From: Nicotiana tabacum
Taxonomy: Eukaryota; Streptophyta; Magnoliopsida; Solanales; Solanaceae
Length of the DNA stretch: 64,000 nucleotides
NCBI RefSeq assembly: GCF_000715075.1
Contig: NC_134087.1
Coordinates: forward strand, 128,857,518 to 128,921,517
Direction of reading: 5' to 3'
The stretch's first letter is position 1, and the number at the start of each line of letters is the position of its first letter. Positions 1 through 12,010 of the stretch are shown in pieces. The notes beneath the pieces were generated by a model, which did no database searches, had not been told where the DNA came from, and was given only the letters and a program-made list of their open reading frames with translations. The translations under genes and the position numbers were made by a program.

Positions 1-1311
1 TGATTTTTGGATATATTCGACGCGCGTGGAGGCCGATTTGAGGGGCAAAGGCGTCACGAGCTAGAGATTTCACCGGTTCGAGGTGAGAAATAATTGTAAA
101 TGATATCCTGAGGGTTTGAAACCCCAGATTCGCACATCGTAGCGCTATATTGAGGTGAGACACCCGCTTAATGATGAGCGTGGGGTCATTTACTATAGGG
201 GATTGTGACTTGGTCCGTCCTGATTGATGTTTTTACCATATATTTGATTGAAACTTATTTGTTATCATCATTATTTGGACTGATTGCCATATTTGGGCTT
301 CGAGCTAACTATTTGAACCCTCCGGGGATTGTTATCACTATTTCCTCACTGTTTTGACCCACTACTTGAACTCAGTCGTATTGTTTTCCACTGTTGTACA
401 ACTTAGCCACTTTTACTCGGTTTTGAAACTAAAATGATATATTAAATGATGTTTTGAGGCTGAGAACTACTGTTTTTACTAATGCCTGAGGGGCTTATGT
501 GATATCTGGACTGAGTATGGCCGAGGGCCAGATGTGAGGATACTATGAGATCGGGCTGCGCGCCGCAACAGTGTTATACTGATATTGATATGAGGCTGAG
601 GGCCTAGATTTGATGCCACGAGATGGCTTGATATTGCGCTTGGGCCATAAGGGGCCCCTCCTGGAGTTTGCACACCCCCAGTGAGCGCCGTCGATGTAAA
701 ATATGGATCGGGCTGCATGCCGCAGCGATATATGGATTGGGCTACACGCCGCAGTGGTGCTGGTACCGTTCTATGTGTTTACTTTATTTCATTTGTCTGC
801 CATTACCTATTGTTTGTGCTACTTCATGTGATATCTATCTGATTGCCTGGCATTATCTGTTAATTGAGTGTTGTGCCCGAGGGGCGGATTTCCGTGCTTA
901 ACTGTACTATTTGCTTTGCACTCATTTGCGTAACCATTGAAAAAGGTCATTTTTAAAAGAGGTTTAAACTGAGCTAAGATGTTTTTCCAAGGATTTCACA
1001 GTTTCACTGCTTTTACTCAAAGGGTTTTAGACTGCTCTATACAACATGATGGTTTGCTTTACGTGATTTCTTACTGCTCAGTTATTATTTACCTTTATTA
1101 CTCACTGAGTTGGAGTACTCACTTTACTCCCTGCACCTCGTGTGCATATGCAAGTATTTGTTCACCCGGTAGCGGGTTTTGAGCTGGTTGGAGGCTAAGT
1201 TATCAGAGTTTAGTGAGGTGACTGCCAGCGTTCGCAGCACCGAATTTCTTCCTTTTGTTTATCAGTCCTATTTTATTTGTTTTCAGGCCTTGCAGTTGTA
1301 TTTATACTCTA
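1..1311 (+). repeat. Truncated LTR fragment, chromovirus (Tekay-like) Gypsy type
   Basis: No coding frame of interest. The stretch has the texture of the long LTRs at 50182-53220 and 53363-56996. All three share a landmark in which GTACTCA is followed within about 25 bases by a CTGCACCT/CTTGTAC-like segment (about 1111-1145 here). It ends in mid-LTR at about 1311, where sequence matching the Ogre-like LTR interior begins, so the junction is a deletion or recombination breakpoint rather than a clean insertion end. Family assignment is by resemblance only. Confidence 0.45.
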
Positions 1312-3017
1312 ACCCATCTCTTTCTCTTTTAATCTCATGTTGCCTGTATTGTTTAGCATTTGAAATGTTTGGTTAGTATATTGAGTATGAGTGGGATATC
1401 AAGTAGGAAATTGAAGCTGTTAAGCGATTTGTTTCTTCTGTTTGGTTCAATTTTGTTTGAGAATGATTATAAGTGAAAGAGGTGCTATGATTTGAAATAG
1501 CAGTAATTTTTAGGTTGGTTTGAATGATTTGCTAGCCATTGAATGCTATGTGGCTAGGTTTGTCCTTGCATTAGTTGTTTTGATAGCCTGCTGAAAGGTT
1601 TTGATTAAGGCTTAAAGTCTAGCATGTTTGTTTGTAACCTGATATAGGAATTGGAATAATACACAAGGCCAAATAGTGCTGCTTTGAATCAAATTCAGAA
1701 AAAGTGATCATTCTTAGGCATGTGATCTAATCTTATAGCACTCCAAGCTTATTGGTTCATATAAAGGTTGTTAGATATCTGTGCTTATTCAATAGGCTTC
1801 AAGGTTTCCTTTCAGGAGATTTAATTGTTCAAACATGAAGTGTTTTGAGTTTTTCATGCATTTGTATCCTAATTAGTTCAGGTTGCCCTTGCTTATATCA
1901 ATGAATGCTGTGTGATTTTAAGTTTGGATCGTGAGGAGTTTTGTTTTAAAACCCAAAGTTTTTTTGAGCTTAGAGTGGTTTGACCCTTCAGAGACTCGAT
2001 CTCTGGCCAATACATACTGATTTCCATTCTTTTGTTAAATTTGGACTCAATCTGGGCCCAGAATCTCGAAAGCATTTGGAGACAGAAAATGGTAGGCCCT
2101 GTTCCATGCGTTTTTGCTTGCTTCAAAATAGTCTCTCCTGTTGATGGCCATTGTTGGCCTAATTAGTATCGAATAATTGGCCCAATTCCCCGTCGATATA
2201 AATCAGCTAAGTTTGGTTTTCATGAAATTGATGCATTTCTTATGCCCTTTAATCAATTAGCCAAACCCTTTTAACTAGTGGAGGTGATCCATATTAGATA
2301 ACACAAATAGCTTATAACCCTCCGAAGTTTAGTTTGAATTCCCTTTAAAAATTGAAAATCGAGGTGTGTCGTGACAAATAACATTTCAAAAATGCATGGC
2401 CCTCATTTAATTAATATTTTCATCCTTAGAAATCGAGGCGCGCCATTTAGTGGATTTTCCATGGCCCTCACAAAGTTGAATATGCATAGTTACTTTAGGC
2501 GCGTAATTTAAATTTACCCTCCTAAACTCGGGTGTGCATTTCATGTGACCCAAATCCGAATCTTAACAACGTTAAATAAAATGTGTCTCGGACTGCGGGT
2601 GCATTTTATGTGGCGTGCCTAAAGACGTGGTTTAAATGACGTTGAAATATTCCTAAAAATGAATTAAAAGCTGTTAATAGGTTAAAATCTACCATAGGCC
2701 CAAAAGTGTTTTAAAATCAGATAATGAGCCAATAATAACTGTTGAGCGACCGTGCTAGAACCACAGAACTCAGGAATGCCTAATACCTTCTCCCGGGTTA
2801 ACAGAATTCCTTACCCGGATTTCTATGTTCGCAGACTGTAATACAGAGTCAATCTTTTCCTCGATTCGGGATTTGAACCGGTGACTTGGGACGCTATAAA
2901 TTATCCCAAGTGGCGACTCTGAATCTTTAAATAAATAAATCCCATTTTGATTGTCCTTTAATTGGAAAAACTCCCTTATACCCTTTACGGGGGCGTAGGT
3001 AAAAAGGAGGTGTGACA
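1312..3017 (+). repeat. 5' LTR (5'-truncated) of the Ogre-like element
   Basis: Colinear with 19613-21317. Corresponding positions at 2041-2280 and 20341-20580 are offset by exactly 18300. Hand comparison of 2041-2100, 2221-2280 and 2281-2340 with the 3' copy finds 1, 0 and 1 differences, so the LTR pair is fairly young. It ends in TGTGACA at 3011-3017. The first ~1.5 kb present in the 3' LTR (18089-19612) is absent here. Confidence 0.9.
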
Positions 3018-3021
3018 GCTC

Positions 3022-3039
3022 TGGCGACTCTGCTAGGAA
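3022..3039 (+). other. Primer binding site of the Ogre-like element
   Basis: Four bases after the LTR end, a segment beginning TGGCGACTC occupies the primer-site position. Starting with TGG (complement of tRNA CCA) fits a tRNA-primed element. Ogre/Tat elements are reported to use an arginine tRNA; I cannot confirm the tRNA identity from the window. Confidence 0.7.
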
Positions 3040-4138
3040 CCAGAACCCAGAACTTCCGGTTCAGGGTTCAAGAATTCGAGCTTGTTAATGCAATTTTTAT
3101 TTGGCTTTATTTTTGATATTACTGTATTTTATGGACTTAATATGCTAAATGTTGCTTTTACCGCTTTGATATGGTTGAACTGTATATATAAACTGCTACG
3201 AAACCCTCCCTCTTTCTGAGTCTTTTAAATAATGGAGAATGGTGCACTTCGTGTGGCTTCTCTTCTGTCTAGAGTCTTATCCCATTTTAGAACGAGGTTC
3301 AGACAAGTTGCTAAGCCGGTGAAGCTTCTGTATTCCCGGTACGCCCCCCCCCCCCCCCGGCTCGAGTTGTCCGCTCGGATAAGCCAGGTCTAGAACAATA
3401 AACCGAGGTTTTAAACCTAGAATAACTCAGCCTCATACCGGATCCCTAGTAGGAACGTTTGATTGCATCATGTGCATTTGACTTAGGGGACTCAACACAA
3501 GGGTTGGGTCCGTCTAGGACAGGTGTACCCATAATCAAAGACCATACTGATGCATATTTTATGTGCTACTTGTGCATTTATTTGCTTTGGGTTCGCATGC
3601 TGACCAACTTTTGAATGATGAGAGAAAAGTTGGAAAAGAAAATAGCGGTATAAGGGTTGAGTGAGTTAATCACCTGTTTTGAAAAAACACCAATGTCCAA
3701 ATAGTACTGAAACTCCGCCGAATTTTTTTTTTGAGAAAAATTAAATGAAAAAAAAGAGTTTTGTTTTCAAAAATAGTTTTATTTGCCAGAACTACGCCGG
3801 TTTGATTCTCACCGGATGTGGGATACGTAGGCAACCCTCATCGGGTCCAACTTTCCCTTTTTGCAAGAATAGCCCAAAAACAACAAAATTTTGATCTGTG
3901 TCACAAATAAGTCGGGTGATGCCGTTCTTGTTTAAAATAAGCCGAATGTCCCCAAAAGGGCGCCGGAAGGCTGTTTTTGCAAGAACATCCACCTTGGGTC
4001 ATTTTTAACGATTAGGAGGCACAACCTTAAAATCTTTCCCCGAAAACCTTAAAATCTTCTTCCCCGAAGTGCTGAAAGGTCGTATTTGCAAAAATGGTGT
4101 TACTTTTTCTTTTTGGGTCAAAATAATCACCTTAATAA
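3040..4138 (+). other. 5' leader of the Ogre-like element
   Basis: Non-coding stretch between primer site and ORF1. It holds a run of about 16 C at 3343-3358, a T/A-rich segment near 3720-3780 and the hairpin-forming motif described separately at 3789. An acceptor-like TGCAG ends at 4146, one base before the ATG at 4148. I see no convincing protein gene. Confidence 0.6.
3789..3850 (+). other. Hairpin-forming boundary motif, copy A
   Basis: GAACTACG, then a TTTGATTC-containing middle, then GGATACGTAGGCA and a CGGGTC tail. CTACG and CGTAG are inverted and could form a 5-bp stem. It lies 359 nt before the ATG at 4148 of ORF1. Related copies are at 6335, 14098, 17907 and, reversed, 62997. Function unknown. 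Confidence 0.7.
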
Positions 4139-6184
4139 ATGTGCAGGATGAGCACAAACAAAATTGAACCCTTCACAGTCCTTAATGAGATCCCCTTAAA
4201 GCTCCATATGTGGTGGAATGATCTAGGAAAAGGTAGTAGAGAAACAGTGGTAAAAGTTCTGGGAGGACTCGTCGGACTATTGAATGTCAAGCCAAGGTTG
4301 GACATAATTGAAGCTTTAATACCTTTTTGGGACCCGACTCGCAATGTGTTCCGTTTTTCTAACTTTGAGCTTACACCTACATTAGAGGAAGTTGCGGGTT
4401 ATGCAGGCCTTAACGGAAACCTTAGAAGTCTATACCCATTGTCATCAAGACCGGTATCCCCCCACAGATTTCTGGATTTGCTGGGTATTAGTCGGGATAT
4501 TCAGGATGGGAACTTATCTAAAGGGTATTGCAAGCTCCAGTTCTTGTATCATCGATATGGTAACCCCCGAGGTTTTGAAGAACCGAACACTGGTCTAACC
4601 CATGCCGGAAATAAAGACAAATGGGAGGCAAAGAGAGGTTTAGCTTTTATGGTAGCCTTCTTGGGTGTTGTGGTTTGTCCGCGAAAAGATGGTAATATAG
4701 AGATAGATCTTGTGCGAATGATCGATGTTGCAATCAAGAAAGCCAACAACACTGTGGTTCCTCTAATCTTATCTGAAATCTACCGAGCCTTGACTATCTG
4801 TCGGGAAGGGAGAAAGTTCTTCCAAGGCTGCAATCTGTTGTTACAATTATGGATGCAAGAACATCTCTGCCACCGGGTTGGGTATATGAATTAAGGTTTG
4901 ACCGGTTTGAGCTGCATTGAAGAATTCGGAAGCCGGGTGGCAGGTATTGAATTCCCCGAAGGAACTAAAGCTTGGCTTACACATTTGAGTTCCTTGACTG
5001 CTGATAAAATTGAGTGGGCATTCGGATGGCTTCCTGTCACTGAAGCAATGTACACGTCAGCTGAAGTATGTTATATCCTCTTGATGGGCATCCGGAGCAT
5101 TCAGCCTTATGCTCGCTTCAGGGTTTTGCGCCAATTAGTAAAATTTCAAACTATCCCCAATGATGAAGATTTGAGTAAATATGCCATTGAACTGGGCCCA
5201 AAAGCCGCATTTCTAGAAGGGAAAATTTGCCAGATATGGAATGAATGTAGGTTTCTTGAACCTAAGACCATGTTGCGAGATTTAGCTAGAGGTGAAGTGG
5301 ACCCTAAGTACATTTTCTAGTTCAGCAAAAGATTCCAGATCCCCGAGAGGCCCGCAAAGAGACCCCATGTCCAACAATTCAATGATGGGGCACAAGTGCA
5401 ATGGGACTGGTTGACCAAAGAAAATGAATACAGGGCCAAAATAAGCCAGTTAGAAAGGCGAGTCATGGAGCTTCAGTTTGAAAATAGTGTGCAAGCCGCT
5501 GCAGACAAGGGAGAAAAGAAAAAACTAGCTCATGAAAATGAGGCCCTCAAAGCTCAGATCATGAAAATAGTTGCCAGAAACCCAGAAAGAAGCCGGTCTG
5601 ATAAAAGACTTATAAGCGGTCCGAAAAAGAAAGCCCTCGAGTGTCAAGAAGACCTGGAAAAATCTGAAGTTAGTCTAGCAAAAATCTGGGCAAAATGGAC
5701 AAAGAAGGAAGAAGAGCGGGCACGGTTTGTGCAACGAATGAAGAGGAACTATGAAAGGACCATCACTATCCTAAGAAGAAAGATAGCCACTCTCGAGAAT
5801 GAGGCAGTTAAGCAGGCTAAAGATTTCAAAGCTGATAGGGAGCACTGTTATGATCTGATGGCTCAGATGGAGGAAGGAATGCAGCAGTTGCAAAATCAAC
5901 ACCTTCATGACTCTCAAGTGTTAGAAGTCCGGAATCAGCAGATAGGGCGGCTGCTTCAGGAAAAAGGTAGAATTAGATAAAGGATCAAAACCATCGCTGA
6001 CTACATTACCATGAAGTGCCAAGCGTGCAAGGACATGACTCGTACCACCTTTTTTGCTGCAGTGATGACTTTCATCTGCCAAGTTATGAGTGATTTGGAG
6101 CGACTGCAAGGGGATCTCACATTTAGGCCCGCGGCGAGACCGAATGATGTCCTGCGGGCACCAGTAGTATTAATGTATTCTTGA
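4139..6184 (+). pseudogene. ORF1 of Ogre-like element (plant-mobile-like domain plus coiled coil)
   Basis: One frame runs from ATG 4139 (or 4148) to TGA 6182-6184, broken only by in-frame stops at 4892 (TAA), 5318 (TAG) and 5978 (TAA). The first ~390 codons, with LDIIEALIPFWDPTRNVFRF and a LTPTLEEVAGYAGL motif, resemble the plant mobile-type domain (DUF7745-like) known from extra ORFs of Tat elements. From about 5396 to 5980 the product is Lys/Glu/Gln-rich with long heptad-like stretches, a probable coiled coil. The tail after 5980 (KCQACKDM) has a Cys pair. The upstream position separates it from gag. Its role in the element is not known. Three stops with the frame otherwise intact indicate recent decay. 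Family assignment is from recognised residues, not a search. Confidence 0.75.
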
Positions 6185-6693
6185 TTTTACTTGAGTTTGT
6201 ACCTTTCTTTTTCTGTTGGAGTCTGTTGTTTCCTTTTTGAGTCTTTTAGCTTTGAATCGTTGTAATGCAAAGAATTTCCTTTTTATGAGAAGAATTGAAA
6301 ATATTTTGTTATTCATTTTTACACTTTATTGCCAGAACTACGCTCGGTCTGAGTCATACGGGGTCATGATACGTAGACAATCTCCATAGGATTCAACCAC
6401 AACCAAAAGAAAAGAATAAAATGGAAAAAGAAAAAAAGAGAATAAAAGATAGGCGTGAGTAACAATAAAAGGGAAAGGTCAGGAAAAGCCAGGATGACAC
6501 AAGCAACCGAGCAAATACATGATAGAAATGACTAATTTCCTAGGTGCATTGCATTCCTATGTGCGGTTGCCTATTTGTTAAAACTCTAATCACTAACAAG
6601 TTTTGTTGTTGTTTTCCAGAATTCAAGAAGTTAGTTCACCTAAGCATACTGGCAAGCCACCCATACCAAACCAGATCCAAAGGTGAAATAATC
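6185..6693 (+). other. ORF1-gag spacer with splice-acceptor-like site
   Basis: Non-coding A-rich spacer. After motif copy B (6335) comes an A/G-rich run. At 6593-6619 a CTAAC branch-point-like sequence is followed 23 nt later by a T-rich tract and CCAG (AG at 6618-6619), which fits a plant 3' splice site. The gag ATG is 75 nt further on. This suggests, but does not prove, that gag may be translated from a spliced RNA. Confidence 0.45.
6335..6398 (+). other. Hairpin-forming boundary motif, copy B
   Basis: GAACTACG ... GATACGTAGACAA, with CTACG/CGTAG arms as in copy A. It lies 151 nt after the ORF1 stop and exactly 359 nt before the gag ATG at 6694, the same spacing as copy A to ATG 4148. Confidence 0.7.
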
Positions 6694-8682
6694 ATGTCTA
6701 TCCCAGATGTAGACACCAGTGTTATCGATCCTTCGAGAGAAGAAGAAGAGTTGGATGTCAATGCCATGAAAGAAGAGATGTACAAATCGAAACAACAAAT
6801 GGCCGAAATGTATCAAGCCTGGGCTAAAGGACAACCACCATCAGCTTACCCGGCTAACCCTACCTTCACCCTACCCCCAGCTCAACCACAGGATCATCCT
6901 GCCCCCGATATCTCCCCGAGCTTTCCCATTTACCAACACTACCTTGGAACCACTTCTCATACACCACAATCTCCACCCCCTAAACCAATTCCATACCCTC
7001 CTCCACCAGCAACTCCTATCTTCGTATCACCACCACCAGCTACGCTCCACAAATCTCCTAGCGAGCCAATATTCCATGCTCAGGACAATCAATACTACCT
7101 ATCGGAGCCCACTTTCAAAGCTCCAGGAACCCATTCCTATACTCCTCGCTTTGACTTCCCGAAAGAAGCTGATAAATCATCCAAAAATCCTGAACAGGAA
7201 GAGATGCTCAGGAAAGTCAAAAGCTTAGAACAATCATTCAGGGACATGCGGGGATTGTGAGGTCAAGTAAGTGTGGCTTACAAGGACCTATGTCTGTTTC
7301 CGAATGTGCAATTACCGGCAGGTTTCAAGATGCCCAAGTTTGATCTATACAATGAGCACAGTGATCTAGTAGCTCACTTAAGGGGTTTTTGCAGCAAGAT
7401 GAGGGGAGCTGGAGGAAAATATGAATTGTTAATGGCTTACTTCAGTCAGAGTTTGAGTGAATCAGCATTGGAATGGTATACCCGCCAAGACCATGGAAGA
7501 TGGTACACATGGGATGATCTGGCGCACGCATTTGCTTGTCACTTTCAATAAAATCTTGAGATCATTGCAGATCGACTGTCCTTGACTAAATTGGAGAAGA
7601 ATCATGGTGAAAGCTTCAAGGAATATGGTTTCCGATGGAGAGAGCAAGCTACAAGAGTAGACCCCCCAATGAAGGAAAATGAGATGGTGGATTACTTCCT
7701 ACAGGCTTTAGAACCTACCTTCTATGACCATCTAGTCTCAGCTGTGGGGAAGTCATTCAACGAAGTAGTGAAGATGGGAGGCATGGTAGAAGAAGGCCTC
7801 AAGTCGAATAAAATCATGAGCTATTTGGCTATCAAAGCAACTACTCAGTCTATTCAGGGAGGCATAGGAGGGATTGGGAAAAAGAAGAGAGAGGACGCGA
7901 CAATGGTTGATTCAGGAACTTGGTCTAGATCCAGAGGTTCACCTTACCACTACAATCAACCTCGACCCCACCAACAAACTTATCACCACAATCCACCCCA
8001 ACACTACTATCCCCCACCAGAACCTCATTTTTCCGTCCATCATGCACAAGAATACAACCAACCTCCTGCCCACACACAATGGTGTGCTCCCATTCCACAA
8101 AATACTTACCCACATCCACGAGCCTACCAAAACACTCCCGGACCATGTTTCCAGCCTAATCAAGCATTCAAGGGTGAAAGGTTGCAGAAAAAGAAAACTT
8201 TTACTCCGTTGGGAGAATCATACACTAGTTTGTTCCACAGGTTAAAACAACTGAACATGCTGAGGCTGATACAGTCCAAACTGCCAAATCCTCCTCTAAA
8301 AAATCTTGACTATACTATCAGCTGTGAGTATTGTTCTGGTACTCCAGGTCATGATACAAAGAAATGCTGGCACTTGAAAAGTGCGATACCTGAGCTCATT
8401 GATACCAATAGAATTGAAGTTCAAGCTCCCGAGGCACCCAATATCATCAGGAATCCGATGCCAGCCCATCAGGAGGCAAATATGATTGAAATAGTGCATG
8501 AGGAGAGGGAACCCAAGAAGCCATCACAGACTGTCATGATGATTCGTTCTAGTGGAGTCAAGACAGTTGGACAATCAGCAGGTGAGGAGTCGGTGCTCAA
8601 ATCGATCAAAACGATTGTTGGCCATCTGTGGCAATTGAGATGGGATCTTCAAGCAAGGTTGCAACGAAGCAGGAAGGGGTGA
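6694..8682 (+). pseudogene. gag of Ogre-like element
   Basis: Start chosen at ATG 6694 (MSIPDVDTS); the frame is open back to 6544, but that part looks non-coding. Order: acidic start; Pro-rich linker (~6830-7050); retrotransposon Gag core from 7273 (LPAGFKMPKFDLYNEHSDLV, SLSESALEWYT); second Pro/His/Tyr-rich linker (~7930-8150); zinc knuckle CEYCSGTPGHDTKKC near 8323-8367, close to CX2CX4HX4C with one extra residue. In-frame stops lie at 7258 (TGA) and 7549 (TAA). Gag would form the coat particle and bind RNA. The frame is left for the protease frame around 8600-8680, probably a small indel. Gag-pro polyproteins are usual here, so the shift is decay rather than programmed, though I cannot exclude the latter. 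Confidence 0.85.
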
Positions 8683-10208
8683 AGGTGATTGTACCAGGAG
8701 CTGCTAGCAAACCTGTCATAATTGTGGAAGGTGCCCGTGCAGATCGGGTTATTATCAAGACAGTAACCCAGTTGCCAATAATCAATAGCAAGGTCGTTCC
8801 TTGGAATTATGAACAAGTGGTAGTGACGTATAAAAGGAAAGAAATTAAAGAAGAAGTCTGTGAAGCCCAGGGTTTGACTCGCTCGGGAAGGTGCTTTACT
8901 CCCGAGGAGTTAAGAAGAATAAAAGATAATCAGGCGCTGGTAAAAAGGGCCGTAACTGAAGGAGAAGCAGAAGAATTCTTGAGGAAGATGAAGCTACAGG
9001 ACTACTCTATCGTGGAACAATTAAGAAATATGCTTGCTCAAATTTTGCTATTGTCATTACTAATCCACTCGGATGAGCACCATCAAGCTTTAATAAAAAT
9101 ATTGAATGAAGCGCACGTTCCCGATAAGATCTCCATGAATCATTTGGAGAAAATAGCCAACAAAATCTTCGAAGTAAACAGAGTTACTTTCTCCGATGAT
9201 GAGTTGCCCGAAGAGGGTACTGAGCATAATAGGGCCCTTTATCTGACGGTAAAGTGCGAAGATTCTATGGTTACCAGAGTTCTAGTCGACAATGGGTCTA
9301 GTGCAAACATTTTCCCTCTCTCCACGTTGAACAAGCTGAAAGTGGACAATGATAGAATTCACAAGAATAGAATTTGTGTTCGGGGGTTCGACGGCGGGGG
9401 CAAAGATTTAGTAGGCGATATAATACTAGAACTGACAATAGGTCCCGTTGAGTTCACTATGGAATTCCAAGTGTTGGACGTGGCAGTTTCTTACAATCTT
9501 TTGCTGGGGTGACCCTGGATTCATGCCGCCAAGGCAGTGCCATCTACTTTGCATCAGATGGTTAAATTTGAATGGGACAGACAGGAAATTGTGGTGCACG
9601 GTGAGGATAATATGTGTGCCCAAAATGATGCCATCATACCTTTCATCGAAGTTGAAGACGACAAAAAGCCATGGGTATATCAGGTCTTTGGCACAGTATC
9701 AGTTGAAAAGATCCTAGAGGGTAAAAGCATTCCAGTTCCTAAAGTAACAACCGCGTCAGTCATGATGGCTTCTGAGATGTTGAAAAATGGCTTCGTACCT
9801 AGTAAGGGTTTGGGTGCTTCGTTGCAGGGCATCGTACAGCCAGTATCTCTGCCCACAAACTTGGATACCTTTGGTCTTGGGTTTATGCCTACAACTGCAT
9901 ATATAAGAAGAGCCAGAAAGTTGAGGCAAAGGGCGTGGGTCCTCCCAAAGCCCATCCCGCGGCTATCCAGATCATTTGTTAGGCCTAGTGCCAGAAAGCG
10001 CCCGACAACAACGGTTCCCGGTTCATTGATTGATGTTGATGGAGATTTGGATAAGGGGTTCGAGAGGTTGTTCAGTGATGTTAACATGGTGGAAACTGGA
10101 GAAGGATCAAGTCAAGCGGATGTACAATTCATTGGACAAGTGCAAAGATCAGTAATTGGGAAACTACTCCTCTTCCTACTCGGAAGGAGCTTTGATAGTG
10201 GGCTTTGA
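8628..10208 (+). pseudogene. Protease region of Ogre-like gag-pro
   Basis: Frame 3, open from 8628 except for one TGA at 9510-9512. Retropepsin active-site motif VLVDNGSSANIFPLSTL lies near 9280-9330; the flap-side LLLG is followed by the stop and then PWIHAAKAVPSTLHQ. Relatives read LLGRPWIH, so the stop looks like a CGA arginine codon changed to TGA, a typical methyl-CpG transition. A G-patch-like run (MLKNGFVPSKGLGASLQGI, ~9780-9835) follows. The protease would cut the Gag-Pol polyprotein. The frame ends at TGA 10206, before the intron-like spacer. Confidence 0.82.
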
Positions 10209-10381
10209 TTTTTCTTTCAGTTTATCTGGATTATTCCAGGGTTGTAATCCAGATTCTATGTTCCATCCATTTGGATGTGTTAAACCTTGTTATCTTTAAA
10301 ATTCAATGAAATACAATTTCCCCTTTCTTTGTCATTCCTGATAATTTCCTTTTTATTTTTTTTCTTTTCTTTTCTGTACAG
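10209..10381 (+). other. Putative intron / spacer between protease and RT
   Basis: T-rich spacer with several stops, ending in a long polypyrimidine tract and TACAG (AG at 10380-10381), a strong plant 3' splice site. Ogre elements are known to splice an intron between gag-pro and RT/integrase. Protease and RT lie in the same frame on both sides. The donor is unresolved: a GTAATT at 10152 is one candidate. Confidence 0.55.
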
Positions 10382-10401
10382 TTCTTTTTACGTTGGCTCT
10401 A

Positions 10402-12010
10402 ATGACATGGAATGCATAAGAAATCCTCAGCCTAGTCTTAAAAATCAATCTGATTCTGAAATAATAGTTCAAGAAGTAGATTGTGACTACGAATCAGAAT
10501 ATGATGAGGATGAAGCCTTCGAAGAGATTAGTAAGGAGTTAATTCACTTCGAAGAAAAACCCAAACCTAACCTGAATGATACAGAAGCCGTCAATTTAGG
10601 GGACACAAATAATATCAGAGAGACTAAAATAAGTGTCCATCTCGAGCCAAAGATCCGGGAAGAGTTAATCAAAGCACTCATTGAATACAAAGATATTTTT
10701 GCGTGGTCATATGACGATATGCCAGGTTTAAGCACTGATTTAGTGGTCCACAAATTTCCCACTGATCCAACGTTTCCTCCCGTCAAGCAAAAATTGAGGA
10801 AATTCAAAACTGATATGAGTGTGATGATTAAGGAAGAAATCACCAAGCAGTTGGATGCAAAGGTCATTCGGGTCACTCGATATCCTGTTTGGTTGGCTAA
10901 TGTCGTGCCTGTGCCGAAGAAGGATGGCAAGATCAGAGTATGCGTTGATTACCGCAATCTCAATAAAGCAAGTCCGAAGGATAACTTCCCACTACCTAAT
11001 ATCCACATTTTGATCGATAATTGTGCCAAGTGTGAGATTGGATCTTTTGTGGATTGCTATGCTGGGTATCATCAGATTCTAATGGATGAAGAAGATGCAG
11101 AAAAGACGGCATTCATCACGCCATGGGGAACTTATTGCTATCGGGTAATGCCATTTGGTTTAAAGAACACCGGGGCAACTTACATGAGAGCGATGACTAC
11201 TATGTTTCATGATATAATACAGAAGGATATTGAGGTATATGTGGATGATGTGATCATAAAATCAAAGCATCAGGCCGACCACGTTGGGGATTTGAGGAAA
11301 TTCTTCTAGAGGCTTCGCAGGTACAACCTCAAGCTTAACCCTGCCAAATGTGCATTTGGTGTTCCATCCGGAATGCTGTTGGGATTCATAGTCAGCCGGC
11401 GAGGCATCGAGTTGGACCTATAAAAGATCAAAGCCATCCAAGAATTGCCACCCCGAGGAACAAGACTAAAGTGATGAGTCTGTTAGGGAGGTTGAACTAC
11501 ATCAGCAGGTTTATTGCTCCGCTCACGACAACTTGTGAGCCTATTTTCAAGTTGCTGAAGAAGGTTGCTGCGGTCAAGTGGACTGATGAGTGTCAAGAAG
11601 CATTTGATAAAATAAAAGGATACTTGTCAAACCCACCTGTGCTGGTTCCGCCAGAACCAGGGAGACCTCTGATTCTTTACTTGACAGTCCTGGAAAATTC
11701 ATTTGGCTGTGTACTGGGGCAGCATGCCATCACCGACAGAAAGGAACAGGCCATCTACTATCTTAGCAAGAAATTCACGGCTTATGAGGTTAAGTACACT
11801 CATATGGAAAGGACATGTTGCGCCCTAACTTGGGTGACTCAGAAATTGAAACATTATTTGTCATCCTACACTACTTACCTCATTTCACGCTTAGATCCGT
11901 TGAAGTCTATCTTTCCAAAGCCTATGCCGACAGGAAGACTTGTGAAGTGGCAGATTTTGCTCACAGAGTTTGACATCATCTATATGACTCGGACTGCGAT
12001 GAAAGCCTAA
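10402..12010 (+). pseudogene. Reverse transcriptase - RNase H of Ogre-like element
   Basis: An acidic linker (MECIRN..., EYDEDEAFEE) leads into Gypsy RT: KKDGKIRVCVDYRNLNKASPKDNFPLPN (~10918-11000), GYHQILMDEEDAEKTAFIT, MPFGLKNTGATY, and catalytic YVDDVIIKSK at ~11240-11270. A TAG at 11307 and TAA near 11421 interrupt the thumb ([26 protein letters not shown]), and a frameshift near 11455-11470 moves to the frame of KVMSLLGRLNYISRFIAPL. RNase H follows (KEQAIYYLSKKF, YTHMERTCCALTW). The frame ends at TAA 12008. The enzyme would copy element RNA into DNA primed by tRNA. The catalytic YVDD is intact, but the gene is broken by two stops and a shift. Confidence 0.88.

Noticed and set aside
3343..3358. 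C homopolymer as a regulatory G-quadruplex
   Set aside because: A single run of about 16 C does not by itself make a four-tract quadruplex and may be a sequencing length artefact.
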